Source: an uncultured Clostridium sp. (GTDB lineage: Bacteria > Bacillota > Clostridia > Lachnospirales > Lachnospiraceae). Taken from it: 19,069 nt of DNA. Positions within the stretch are counted from its first letter, which is position 1. Every line of letters starts with the position of its first letter. Under the pieces are notes generated by a model. It saw only the letters and a list, made by a program, of their open reading frames with translations, ran no database searches and was not told the DNA's origin. Positions 1 to 6,636 of the stretch are shown here, piece by piece. Location of the stretch: contig URUX01000028.1 in NCBI GenBank assembly GCA_900551135.1, positions 1 to 19,069 on the forward strand, in the 5' to 3' direction. Both the position numbers and the translations under genes were made by a program.

Positions 1-1280
1 GAATCGAACTGGAAAAACAACTTCAGGAACAGCAGCTTGCAGAGGAGCAGTCAGGGGAGCAGAAGCCGGAGGAACAGGCGGCAGAAGAGCAGTCCGCAGA
101 GCAGAAGCCGGAGGAACAGGCAGCAGAAGAGCAGTCCGCAGAGCAGAAGCCGGAGGAACAGGCGGCCGGAGAAAATACTGCAGACCTTCCGGAAATTAAG
201 GCTGTATATCAGGCGTTTATGGCTGGCGGCGGCTGGACTGAAGAATATGGAGATAATTTTGAATGCGTAATAACCGGAGATTATATGACGGCTGTTAAGG
301 CAAGTCTTAGAGGACAGCCGGAAGGAATGAGCGGAACGCTTACGTATCAGGTCAATGTCAGCGGACTGGGCTGGCAGCCATGGACAGAAAATATGGCAGA
401 AGCCGGAGGAACGCAGGAAGGTGCGGCTTTAGAATCGGTCAGAATGGATCTGACCGGAGATTTAAAAGAACTCTATGATGTTTATTACATGGTATATCAA
501 AATGGTGTCTGGACAGACTGGGCGGCCAATGGAAATCCGGCTGGTCAGGAGGGCGTCGGACTGCGGGCTGACGGGATTCGGATATCGATTACAAAAAAAG
601 GACAGAATCCTCCGGCAGAGCCGGAAAAACTTCCAGCCCAGATGCTTCCGGCAGGAGTCGATCCCAATCGCCCCATGGTAGCCCTGACATTTGATGACGG
701 CCCCAGGGCGTCTGTAACCAACCGGATTTTAAATAGTTTAGAAGCAGTTGGCGGACGGGGAACTTTTTTCATGGTAGGAAGCAGTGTGACAGCAGGCAAT
801 ACTCCGGTAATTCAGAGAATGGTTTCTCTAAACTGCGAGGTGGCCAACCATACCAATGATCACAAATATCTGAGCAAAATCGGGGCAGATGCCATTGTAA
901 GCCAGGTGCAGACTACCAGCCAGAAGATTCAGAATGTGTGCGGCGTGGCACCCAAGCTGGTGCGTCCGCCAGGAGGATATTATGATACGGCTTCCCTGAA
1001 GGTATTGGGCAATATGGGAATGCCTGCCATTATGTGGTCCATTGATACCAGGGACTGGCAGCATAAAAATCCGTCAAAGACCATCAGCAGCGTACTGGAT
1101 CATGTTAAGGACGGAGATATTATTCTGATGCATGATATTTACGGTACGACTGCAGACGCAGCAGAGGTTATAATTCCGGAACTGGTAAGACGGGGATACC
1201 AGCTGGTAACGGTAAGCGAATTGGGAGCTTACAGAGGGGGGATTGCTCCCGGAAAAGTTTACAGCAGATTTTATCAATAA
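1..1280 (+). CDS. Secreted polysaccharide deacetylase (NodB/CE4) with ChW repeats, 5' end missing
   Basis: The frame is open from base 3 to the TAA at 1278-1280, so the N-terminus (presumably with a signal peptide) lies outside the window. From the N-terminal side there is a Glu/Gln-rich linker made of 14-residue repeats (to about base 165). A region with ChW-type motifs (clostridial hydrophobic repeats with conserved Trp, e.g. GLGW at 363-374 and GVW near 505) follows, then a NodB catalytic domain from about base 660. CE4 motifs are visible: TFDDG (687-701), H-x-x-x-H in NHTNDH (846-863), RPPGG (963-977), DTRDW (1044-1058) and LMHD (1125-1136). In this family the Asp-His-His set binds the metal and the enzyme removes acetyl groups from peptidoglycan or other surface glycans. 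ChW repeats are thought to mediate cell-wall or extracellular attachment, so action outside the cell is inferred. RPPGG replaces the commoner RPPYG. The substrate cannot be read from sequence. Confidence 0.93.
   Translation, partial: IELEKQLQEQQLAEEQSGEQKPEEQAAEEQSAEQKPEEQAAEEQSAEQKPEEQAAGENTADLPEIKAVYQAFMAGGGWTEEYGDNFECVITGDYMTAVKASLRGQPEGMSGTLTYQVNVSGLGWQPWTENMAEAGGTQEGAALESVRMDLTGDLKELYDVYYMVYQNGVWTDWAANGNPAGQEGVGLRADGIRISITKKGQNPPAEPEKLPAQMLPAGVDPNRPMVALTFDDGPRASVTNRILNSLEAVGGRGTFFMVGSSVTAGNTPVIQRMVSLNCEVANHTNDHKYLSKIGADAIVSQVQTTSQKIQNVCGVAPKLVRPPGGYYDTASLKVLGNMGMPAIMWSIDTRDWQHKNPSKTISSVLDHVKDGDIILMHDIYGTTADAAEVIIPELVRRGYQLVTVSELGAYRGGIAPGKVYSRFYQ
57..163 (+). repeat. 42-bp tandem repeat inside the deacetylase linker
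   Basis: Two full 42-bp copies (57-98, 99-140) and a partial third (141-163) are nearly identical at the DNA level. Each encodes 14 residues rich in Glu, Gln, Ala and Pro (EQKPEEQAAEEQSA). The unit is a multiple of three, so changes in copy number keep the frame. It probably forms a flexible, acidic spacer between the N-terminus and the ChW region. Confidence 0.92.
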
Positions 1281-1296
1281 AGCGAAGAAGAGAAGA

Positions 1297-1331
1297 CTGT
1301 CGGGATTTGAAATTCCGATAGCCTTTTTTTT
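1297..1331 (+). terminator. Rho-independent terminator after the deacetylase gene
   Basis: A stem of 9 pairs (1297-1305 with 1313-1321, including two G-U pairs) and a 7-base loop is followed, after CC, by eight T residues at 1324-1331. It begins 16 bases after the deacetylase stop, which separates that gene from the next one. Confidence 0.85.
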
Positions 1332-1366
1332 CGCTATTTATAGACTTTTTAAGCCGAAAGGAGACT

Positions 1367-1395
1367 TTGCAAACTGGAAGCCTCTCATCTATAAT
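1367..1395 (+). promoter_or_regulatory. Sigma-A promoter for the membrane protein of unknown function
   Basis: TTGCAA at 1367-1372 and a perfect TATAAT at 1390-1395 are separated by 17 bases. Transcription would start near 1402. It lies between the upstream terminator and a ribosome site at 1417-1425, and it decides that the downstream gene must start after about 1402. Confidence 0.75.
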
Positions 1396-1431
1396 CATTA
1401 CTACAAACAAGCGGTTAAAGGTGGGATACGT

Positions 1432-2583
1432 ATTTTAAAAAGATTCAGAGCAGCGGGGATACTGTTTTTGGTTACAGGAGTTTTTTTATACTGTCCCATT
1501 GGGGCAAAGGGGCAGATCATGGGAGCAGACCTGCCTCCGGAGGAACTGCTGGTCGGCTATATTACGGCTTATTACACGCCGGGGGAGGAAACGGGAGCAG
1601 AGCCGATCATGCCGTCAGGAGGTGCAGACAGATGGCCGGATATGGTACGCTGTGTGAGATATGAGGGAGTAGAAGCACTGGCAGAACTGCCGACAGAGAT
1701 TGGAGTGCAGATTTGGGACAGGGGAACGGAACGTGCAGGCTACGGCAGACTGGAACTGACAGGTGCAGAACCTCTGCGTAATGAGGATGGATCAGAGAAA
1801 TGCTGCTGGAGAGACGATTTTTCTATGATAGTTACATTCCGGTCTTATGGGGCTGATACCTATGAACTAAATGGAGTACGGATTGTACATCAGGAGAATG
1901 CGCCGCCTCTCCAGGGGAGAGAGGCAGAACTTTTGGGACTCATAGGAGCCAGCCCGCTGGATTACCAGATTACAGAGATGGAATGGGCCGGAGCGAGTTA
2001 CCGGGATGATTATGGCATTGAATATCGGAATGCTTTCGTAAAGGGGCGAAGAAAGGTGATGGATTATCAGGCTGTATATCAGGGAAGGGTACTATTTCCC
2101 ACGCTGCCAGTCGGGAAGGGGGATTTGGAGGCAGAAGAAGAATCTGTAACAGAAGACTCGCTGCATTTATTAGAACTTTCTCATTTATCAGAGACGGCTC
2201 CTCTGTCGGAAACCGATATTTTATCAGAGACGGATTCTCTATCAGAGGCTGATATTCTGCAGGAATCGGGGGCCATGGCGGATTCACAAATCTTCCCAGA
2301 TGCCGGGGGAGAGTCAGAAGCCGGCGTGGATCATATCCAGCCAGAAGAACTGCCAGTACAGCCGGTTTATGAAACGGAGGGGCATCTCCTGACGCAAAGA
2401 CTGTTTACTGTGGCCAGGACGGGATTTATACGGGTGTCTCAGGGTCTGGAACACTGGGTTTATGAGAGATTTGCAGTTTATATACCGGGCAATTTGCTTA
2501 TAGGCATGGGTATGATTTTGCTGGGAAGTCTGACAGGAGGGATTTTTTACGCGTATCGCCGGAAACAAAAGAATTTCTTGTGA
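1432..2583 (+). CDS. Single-pass membrane protein of unknown function with signal peptide
   Basis: I do not recognise this protein; about 383 residues if it starts at 1432. The N-terminus reads as a signal peptide (KRFR, then AAGILFLVTGVFLYC). A long extracytoplasmic part follows, then a low-complexity Ser/Glu/Asp stretch with six-residue repeats (about 2180-2260). Near the C-terminus is a membrane segment (GNLLIGMGMILLGSLTGGIF, about 2488-2547) and a basic tail (RRKQKNFL). This predicts a protein anchored with most of its mass outside. The start is uncertain. The frame is open back to a TTG at 1243, but a terminator (1297-1331) and a promoter (1367-1395) lie inside that extension. After the inferred transcription start the only ordinary in-frame start codons are TTG 1468 and ATG 1519, both of which destroy the signal peptide. 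ATT at 1432 sits 6 bases after AAAGGTGGG and gives a complete signal peptide, so I chose it as a rare AUU start. Confidence 0.7.
   Translation: MLKRFRAAGILFLVTGVFLYCPIGAKGQIMGADLPPEELLVGYITAYYTPGEETGAEPIMPSGGADRWPDMVRCVRYEGVEALAELPTEIGVQIWDRGTERAGYGRLELTGAEPLRNEDGSEKCCWRDDFSMIVTFRSYGADTYELNGVRIVHQENAPPLQGREAELLGLIGASPLDYQITEMEWAGASYRDDYGIEYRNAFVKGRRKVMDYQAVYQGRVLFPTLPVGKGDLEAEEESVTEDSLHLLELSHLSETAPLSETDILSETDSLSEADILQESGAMADSQIFPDAGGESEAGVDHIQPEELPVQPVYETEGHLLTQRLFTVARTGFIRVSQGLEHWVYERFAVYIPGNLLIGMGMILLGSLTGGIFYAYRRKQKNFL
2184..2262 (+). repeat. Degenerate 18-bp repeat coding for LSETDx
   Basis: The stretch encodes successive six-residue units (LSETAP, LSETDI, LSETDS, LSEADI) after a related LSH. 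It is acidic and Ser/Thr-rich and sits between the extracytoplasmic part and the C-terminal membrane anchor, where a stalk would be expected. Confidence 0.75.
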
Positions 2584-2606
2584 AAGAGGATGAGATCCAG
2601 TATAAT
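2578..2606 (+). promoter_or_regulatory. Sigma-A promoter for purine nucleoside phosphorylase
   Basis: TTGTGA (2578-2583) and TATAAT (2601-2606) are spaced by 17 bases. The -35 box includes the stop codon of the previous gene (TGA 2581-2583). A second TATAAT at 2618-2623 lacks a convincing -35 box. The gene's ribosome site, AAGGAGG, is at 2632-2638. Confidence 0.7.
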
Positions 2607-2646
2607 AGTAGGTACACTATAATAATATTACAAGGAGGATATTAAA

Positions 2647-3483
2647 ATGAGCAATCCGGTATATGATAAATTAGTTGGCTGTTATGAAAGCATTAAAGAT
2701 CAGATTCCGTTTACACCAAAGGTAGCCCTGATTTTAGGATCTGGGCTGGGAGATTATGCAGATGGGATTGAGACAGAGGCAGTGATTGAATACAGTTCCA
2801 TTGAGGGCTTTCCAGTGTCTACAGTTCCAGGCCATAAGGGACGTTTCATTTTCGGTCACGTAAACGGAGTTCCGGCTGTGATTATGCAGGGCCGCGTACA
2901 TTACTATGAAGGATATCCAATGTCAGATGTTGTGCTTCCGGTTCGCCTGATGAACATGATGGGGGCAAAGATTTTATTTTTAACCAACGCGGCAGGCGGC
3001 GTGAACTATGATTTTTCTGCAGGAGATTTTATGATTATTCGGGATCAGATAGCATCCTTCGTACCTTCTCCATTAATCGGAGCGAATTTAGATGAGTTAG
3101 GTCCCAGATTCCCGGATATGAGTCAGATCTATGATGAGGATCTGCGGGATATTATTAAAGAATGTGCTGCCAGAAGAGGGATTAAGGTTCAGGAGGGTGT
3201 TTATGTCCAGTTTACCGGACCCGCTTACGAATCTCCTCAGGAAGTAAAAATGAGCCGGATTCTGGGCGGAGACGCAGTAGGCATGAGTACTGCATGTGAG
3301 GCAGTAGCAGCTAACCACATGGGCATGAAGATTTGCGGTATTTCCTGCATTTCCAATCTGGCCTGCGGTATGAGCGATCAGCCTCTCAGCCATAAGGAAG
3401 TACAGGAGGTTGCAGACAGGGTAGCGCCTCTGTTTAAGCAGCTGGTTACAGATGCCATTACAGCTTTTGGCGATTTAGTATGA
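2647..3483 (+). CDS. Purine-nucleoside phosphorylase (trimeric, inosine/guanosine type)
   Basis: This 278-residue enzyme matches the usual length of trimeric purine nucleoside phosphorylases, which split inosine, guanosine and their deoxy forms with phosphate to free base and (deoxy)ribose-1-phosphate in purine salvage. Visible family features are the GSGLG phosphate loop (residues 31-35), H63 in VPGHKG, and GRVHYYEGY (R83 and H85 align with human R84 and H86). Further along are E195 in GPAYESP, M213 in VGMSTACE and N237 in SCISNLACG, the position that selects 6-oxopurines. The start is ATG 2647 with AAGGAGG 8 bases upstream. It has its own promoter. No T-rich terminator is seen after it, so some transcription may continue into the lipoprotein gene. 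Such genes are variously named punA, pnp or deoD, so I give no symbol. Confidence 0.95.
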   Translation: MSNPVYDKLVGCYESIKDQIPFTPKVALILGSGLGDYADGIETEAVIEYSSIEGFPVSTVPGHKGRFIFGHVNGVPAVIMQGRVHYYEGYPMSDVVLPVRLMNMMGAKILFLTNAAGGVNYDFSAGDFMIIRDQIASFVPSPLIGANLDELGPRFPDMSQIYDEDLRDIIKECAARRGIKVQEGVYVQFTGPAYESPQEVKMSRILGGDAVGMSTACEAVAANHMGMKICGISCISNLACGMSDQPLSHKEVQEVADRVAPLFKQLVTDAITAFGDLV

Positions 3484-3528
3484 AAAAATTAAGATTTCCC
3501 CTCGTATTTATTAATGAAAAATCAATGG

Positions 3529-3555
3529 TATTGTATTAAAAAATATAGTACAATA
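3529..3555 (+). promoter_or_regulatory. Dyad with possible -10 box before the lipoprotein gene
   Basis: TATTGTA (3529-3535) and TACAATA (3549-3555) form a perfect 7-bp inverted repeat around an A/T-rich 13-base centre. The right arm contains TACAAT, a plausible -10 box, but no good -35 hexamer lies 16-18 bases upstream. It could be an operator, a promoter, or chance in A/T-rich DNA. Confidence 0.3.
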
Positions 3556-3631
3556 AGCGAAGCATTCCTCAATATAGGGATGCAGGCACCAGAAGATAAC
3601 AAAATGAAATAAATAGATGAGGAGAAAAGAT

Positions 3632-4477
3632 ATGATGAAAAGAAAATATGTATTAGCAATGGCAATGGCTCTTGCCATGGCAGTAGGAGCAACTGCATGC
3701 TCATCTGGTTCTAAAGATGCAGCAACAGAGGCAGCAGCAACAGAGGCAGCAACTACAGCGGCACCAGAGACCACTGCGGAGGAAACAACTGCCGAAGCGG
3801 CCAAGGAAGAAGATTATCTGGATGGAACCATTACTGCTGTAGAAAAAGACACGTTAACTATGAAGACATTGGAAGATGAAGAAGTAACCTTTGATATTTC
3901 CAAGGCAAAGGTGAATAGCGATTTCCCATTAGGAGCAGGTGATGAGATTTCCGTTCTTTACTATGTCGATGACGCAGCCGAGAAGCAGGAAGCAATGGAG
4001 GTTGATGTGAATTATTCTGTTGCAGAGGAAGAGTATGACGGTGACGCGGTAATTACCGGTGAAGTAGAAAATATGGGAGAGAATACCATTACGGTAAAAA
4101 ACAGCGCAGATGACCAGTCTTATACCTTCTCTACAGAGATTGCACAGATGGTGACCGGTTCTAAGGGCATTGTAGTGGGAAATGAGATTCAGCTGACTTA
4201 CTTAGGCGAGGCAGGAGATGAAGAATATCCGGGTCTGGCAGTAAAGGTTGTTACTTCTGACATGTATGACAGCGACGAAGCAAAGATCAATACCCTGACA
4301 GGTGTAGCGGTATCTCTTGGCGATGGTACTCTGGATCTGGAAACCCCTGACGGCAATATCTTTAACTTTGTAGAAGCAGGAGCAGATTTCTCCATGACCA
4401 GCGAAGGCGATAAAGTTACGATTATTTATGAAGGAAGCCTGGACGGACACGAGATTAAAGCTGTTGGAATGGAATAA
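3632..4477 (+). CDS. Putative lipoprotein with three similar beta-rich units
   Basis: The protein has about 281 residues. The N-terminus is MMKRK, a hydrophobic stretch and ATAC with Cys at residue 23, which fits a lipoprotein signal (lipobox with Ala rather than Leu at -3). An Ala/Thr/Glu linker follows (to about residue 66). Three related units of roughly 65-75 residues come next, starting near 3815 (YLDGTITAVEKDTLTMKT), 4040 (GDAVITGEVENMGENTITVK) and 4288 (INTLTGVAVSLGDGTLDLET). Each has a G-x-I/V beta start, an acidic turn, a phenylalanine strand and a GD/GN-E-I/V-x-x-x-Y close. I do not recognise a named family; surface attachment and beta-barrel folding are inferred. ATG 3632 (or 3635) is preferred over ATG 3617 because GAGGAG at 3619-3624 is a ribosome site overlapping the upstream ATG. 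The gene stands alone between a weak upstream signal and a strong terminator. Confidence 0.85.
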   Translation: MMKRKYVLAMAMALAMAVGATACSSGSKDAATEAAATEAATTAAPETTAEETTAEAAKEEDYLDGTITAVEKDTLTMKTLEDEEVTFDISKAKVNSDFPLGAGDEISVLYYVDDAAEKQEAMEVDVNYSVAEEEYDGDAVITGEVENMGENTITVKNSADDQSYTFSTEIAQMVTGSKGIVVGNEIQLTYLGEAGDEEYPGLAVKVVTSDMYDSDEAKINTLTGVAVSLGDGTLDLETPDGNIFNFVEAGADFSMTSEGDKVTIIYEGSLDGHEIKAVGME

Positions 4478-4498
4478 ATTCATATAAAAATAGCGGAT

Positions 4499-4550
4499 AA
4501 AATGAGGCTGCTGTGAGAGGAGTGATTCTTTTACAGAGCCTCATTTTTTT
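4499..4550 (+). terminator. Strong terminator after the lipoprotein gene
   Basis: AAAATGAGGCT (4499-4509) pairs perfectly with AGCCTCATTTT (4537-4547), and the run of T continues to 4550. An inner CTGT/ACAG pairing (4511-4514 with 4533-4536) extends the stem past a one-base bulge. The A-rich left flank means it could also act on the opposite strand. Confidence 0.9.
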
Positions 4551-4574
4551 AAAATGATCAGCCATGATAAAGTC

Positions 4575-4601
4575 TTTTCCATGCAGATTTTTCATGGAAA
4601 A
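4575..4601. promoter_or_regulatory. Inverted repeat upstream of the MATE promoter, possible operator
   Basis: TTTTCCATG (4575-4583) and CATGGAAAA (4593-4601) form a perfect 9-bp dyad with a 9-base spacer. It ends 8 bases before the -35 box at 4610. Position and symmetry suggest a binding site for a dimeric regulator. No regulator gene is adjacent, so the partner is unknown. Confidence 0.5.
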
Positions 4602-4609
4602 AAGAACTC

Positions 4610-4639
4610 TTTACACGGGGAATCCAAGGGTGCTATACT
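4610..4639 (+). promoter_or_regulatory. Extended -10 promoter of the MATE operon
   Basis: TTTACA (4610-4615), an 18-base spacer and TGCTATACT (extended -10, hexamer at 4634-4639) form a good sigma-A promoter about 87 bases before the chosen start codon. Confidence 0.72.
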
Positions 4640-4725
4640 AACTGGTATCATTGATATAGTTCTGGCAGATACTGGATATAGGTATGAATGCTGGAAAAAG
4701 AACTATGGGGGATGGAGAAAAGAGG

Positions 4726-6051
4726 ATGTTTACAAAGAAAGATTTGATAAAGCTGCTGGTTCCTTTGATCGTAGAACAGATTCTGGCAGTTCTGGTGGGA
4801 ATGGTAGACGTTGTGATGGTAGCTGCGGTTGGAGAAACGGCAGTATCCGGAGTGTCTCTGGTGGATTCCATCAATATGCTGATTATTCAGATGCTGGCGG
4901 CTCTGGCAACTGGAGGAGCAGTCGTTTCTGCACAGTTTATCGGACGAAAGGACGAGGAACGGGCATGTAAGGCGGCGGCTCAGTTAATTTCGGTCACTAC
5001 CATAGCATCGGCAGGCTTGATGACGTTTGCTCTGGTTACAAACAGACATTTGCTGAGTCTGGTGTTTGGTACGGTAGAAGAAACGGTTATGGAAAATGCA
5101 GTGGTATATTTTGCCATTACGGCTTTGTCGTATCCGTTTCTGGCTTTATATAATTCCTGCGCAGCGCTGTACCGTTCCATGGGCAATTCCAGAGTTTCCA
5201 TGAAAGTGTCTATTATTATGAATATCATAAACGTGACGGGAAATGCAATTTGCATTTTCGGTTTTCACATGGGCGTAGAAGGAGTTGCCATTCCAACGCT
5301 GCTTTCCCGTATGATAGCAGCAGTACTGATGCTGACGCTGATTCGCAGACCAGATAATCAGATTCATCTGAAGTCGGTGAAAGATCTGCGCCCAAACCGC
5401 CATATGATTGGAAATATTTTATCAGTAGGAATTCCCAATGGTCTGGAAAACAGTATTTTCCAGATAGGAAAGCTGACTCTGCAAAGTCTGGTTTCTTCGT
5501 TGGGAACGACTGCTTTGGCAAGCTATGCAGTTGCCTCGAATGTGGTAACGCTGCAGTATCTTCCAGGAACCGCTATTGGCTTGGGAATGATTACCATTGT
5601 GGGTCAGTGTGTAGGAGCCGGCGAAACAGAGGAAGCAAAAAAATATGCAAAACTGCTGGTTAAGCTGAACTATATTTGTCTTCTTGTAATTTGCACCGTG
5701 ATGGTTCTGGGAGATACTCAGATTATTGGTATGTATAATCTGTCGCCTTTAGCGGCAGAAGAAGCAAGAAAAATGATGACAGCCCATGCCTGTGCAATGA
5801 TTATCTGGCCGCTGGCATTTTCTTTGCCAAATGCGCTGCGGGCTAGTATGGATGCCAAATATACCATGTTGGTTTCTGTGACTTCTATGTGGATTTTCCG
5901 TGTAGGTCTGGCCTATTTATTTGTGCGGGGCATGAACCTGGGAATTATGGGAGTCTGGTATGGCATGTTTGCAGACTGGGGATTCCGGGCGATTTTATTT
6001 AGCGTCCGTTTTGCGGGTTTTGGGAAAAGAAAGATAAGGAGATTGGAGTAA
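4726..6051 (+). CDS. MATE family multidrug/metabolite efflux transporter
   Basis: This is a strongly hydrophobic protein of about 441 residues with roughly twelve predicted membrane segments in two similar halves, the usual size for MATE carriers. These exchange Na+ or H+ for cationic drugs or metabolites across the cytoplasmic membrane. The N-terminus (MFTKKDLIKLLVPLIVEQILA, then VGMVDVVMVAAVGETAVSGV) is typical of the clostridial branch, and the second half opens with GIPNGLENSIFQIGKL. I start at ATG 4726, 8 bases after GGAG, because it gives the usual family N-terminus. The frame is open to ATG 4684, which lacks a good ribosome site. It is the first gene of an apparent operon and is followed after 3 bases by the phosphatase gene. 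The substrate is not predictable. Confidence 0.93.
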   Translation: MFTKKDLIKLLVPLIVEQILAVLVGMVDVVMVAAVGETAVSGVSLVDSINMLIIQMLAALATGGAVVSAQFIGRKDEERACKAAAQLISVTTIASAGLMTFALVTNRHLLSLVFGTVEETVMENAVVYFAITALSYPFLALYNSCAALYRSMGNSRVSMKVSIIMNIINVTGNAICIFGFHMGVEGVAIPTLLSRMIAAVLMLTLIRRPDNQIHLKSVKDLRPNRHMIGNILSVGIPNGLENSIFQIGKLTLQSLVSSLGTTALASYAVASNVVTLQYLPGTAIGLGMITIVGQCVGAGETEEAKKYAKLLVKLNYICLLVICTVMVLGDTQIIGMYNLSPLAAEEARKMMTAHACAMIIWPLAFSLPNALRASMDAKYTMLVSVTSMWIFRVGLAYLFVRGMNLGIMGVWYGMFADWGFRAILFSVRFAGFGKRKIRRLE

Positions 6052-6054
6052 GAG

Positions 6055-6636
6055 GTGAAAAAACTGTATTTAATGAGACACGGACAGACGATGTTTAATG
6101 TTCAGCACAGGATTCAGGGGTGGTGTGATTCGCCTCTTACAGAACTGGGAAAACGACAGGCAAAGGCGGCAGGAGAGTATTTTCGTTCTCATGGAATCCG
6201 ATTTGACCATGCTTACAGTTCTACCAGTGAACGGTGCTGCGATACCCTGGAATTGGTAACAGATATGTCTTATACCCGGTTAAAAGGCTTAAAAGAAATG
6301 TTTTACGGACAGCTGGAAGGAGAGAGTGAAAGGCTTGCTAACAAAGATCCAAAAGCAAGCGTCAGCTATTATCTGCAGTTTGGCGGGGATTCTTCTGATA
6401 CTGTAAGAGATCGGATGATGAAGACTTTGACCGGCATTATGGAAAAAGAGGATCATGAAAGTGTTTTGGCAGTATCTCATGGAGCGGCCTGTTTTAATTT
6501 CCTCAGAGGGATTCAGGACCCTGCTGAAGAATTAAAAAAAGGATTCGGAAACTGCGATATCTTTATTTATGAATATGAGAATGGTAAGTTTTCTCTGAGT
6601 GAAGTAGTAAGACAGAAAGAAGAGGAAAAACGATGA
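6055..6636 (+). CDS. Histidine phosphatase family protein (phosphoglycerate mutase-like)
   Basis: The 193-residue protein has the signature RHGQT with phospho-acceptor H9, R60 in SERCCDT, the likely proton donor E81 (LKEMFYGQLEG) and the second catalytic H142 (SHGA). These place it in the histidine phosphatase (branch 1) superfamily. Members are cofactor-dependent mutases or broad phosphatases of sugar phosphates and other small phosphates. At this length a phosphatase is more likely than the glycolytic mutase. The start is GTG 6055, with GGAG at 6045-6048 inside the end of the MATE gene. The stop overlaps the next gene's ATG (6633-6636), so the two are probably translationally coupled. It is likely cytoplasmic and its substrate is unknown. 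Confidence 0.92.
   Translation: MKKLYLMRHGQTMFNVQHRIQGWCDSPLTELGKRQAKAAGEYFRSHGIRFDHAYSSTSERCCDTLELVTDMSYTRLKGLKEMFYGQLEGESERLANKDPKASVSYYLQFGGDSSDTVRDRMMKTLTGIMEKEDHESVLAVSHGAACFNFLRGIQDPAEELKKGFGNCDIFIYEYENGKFSLSEVVRQKEEEKR

Noticed and set aside
37..270. Open frame with Arg/Ser-rich repeats
   Set aside because: It is an out-of-frame reading of the deacetylase linker repeat; the deacetylase frame is continuous and carries family motifs.
1243..1431. Upstream extension of the unknown membrane protein to TTG 1243
   Set aside because: The extension contains a terminator and the promoter, overlaps the deacetylase gene, and places the signal peptide ~60 residues inside the protein.
2618..2623. 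Second TATAAT before the pnp gene
   Set aside because: No acceptable -35 hexamer lies 16-18 bases upstream, unlike the TATAAT at 2601.
4554..4970. Open frame overlapping the start of the MATE gene
   Set aside because: No family features, composition of a shadow frame, and it overlaps most of a well-supported membrane protein start.
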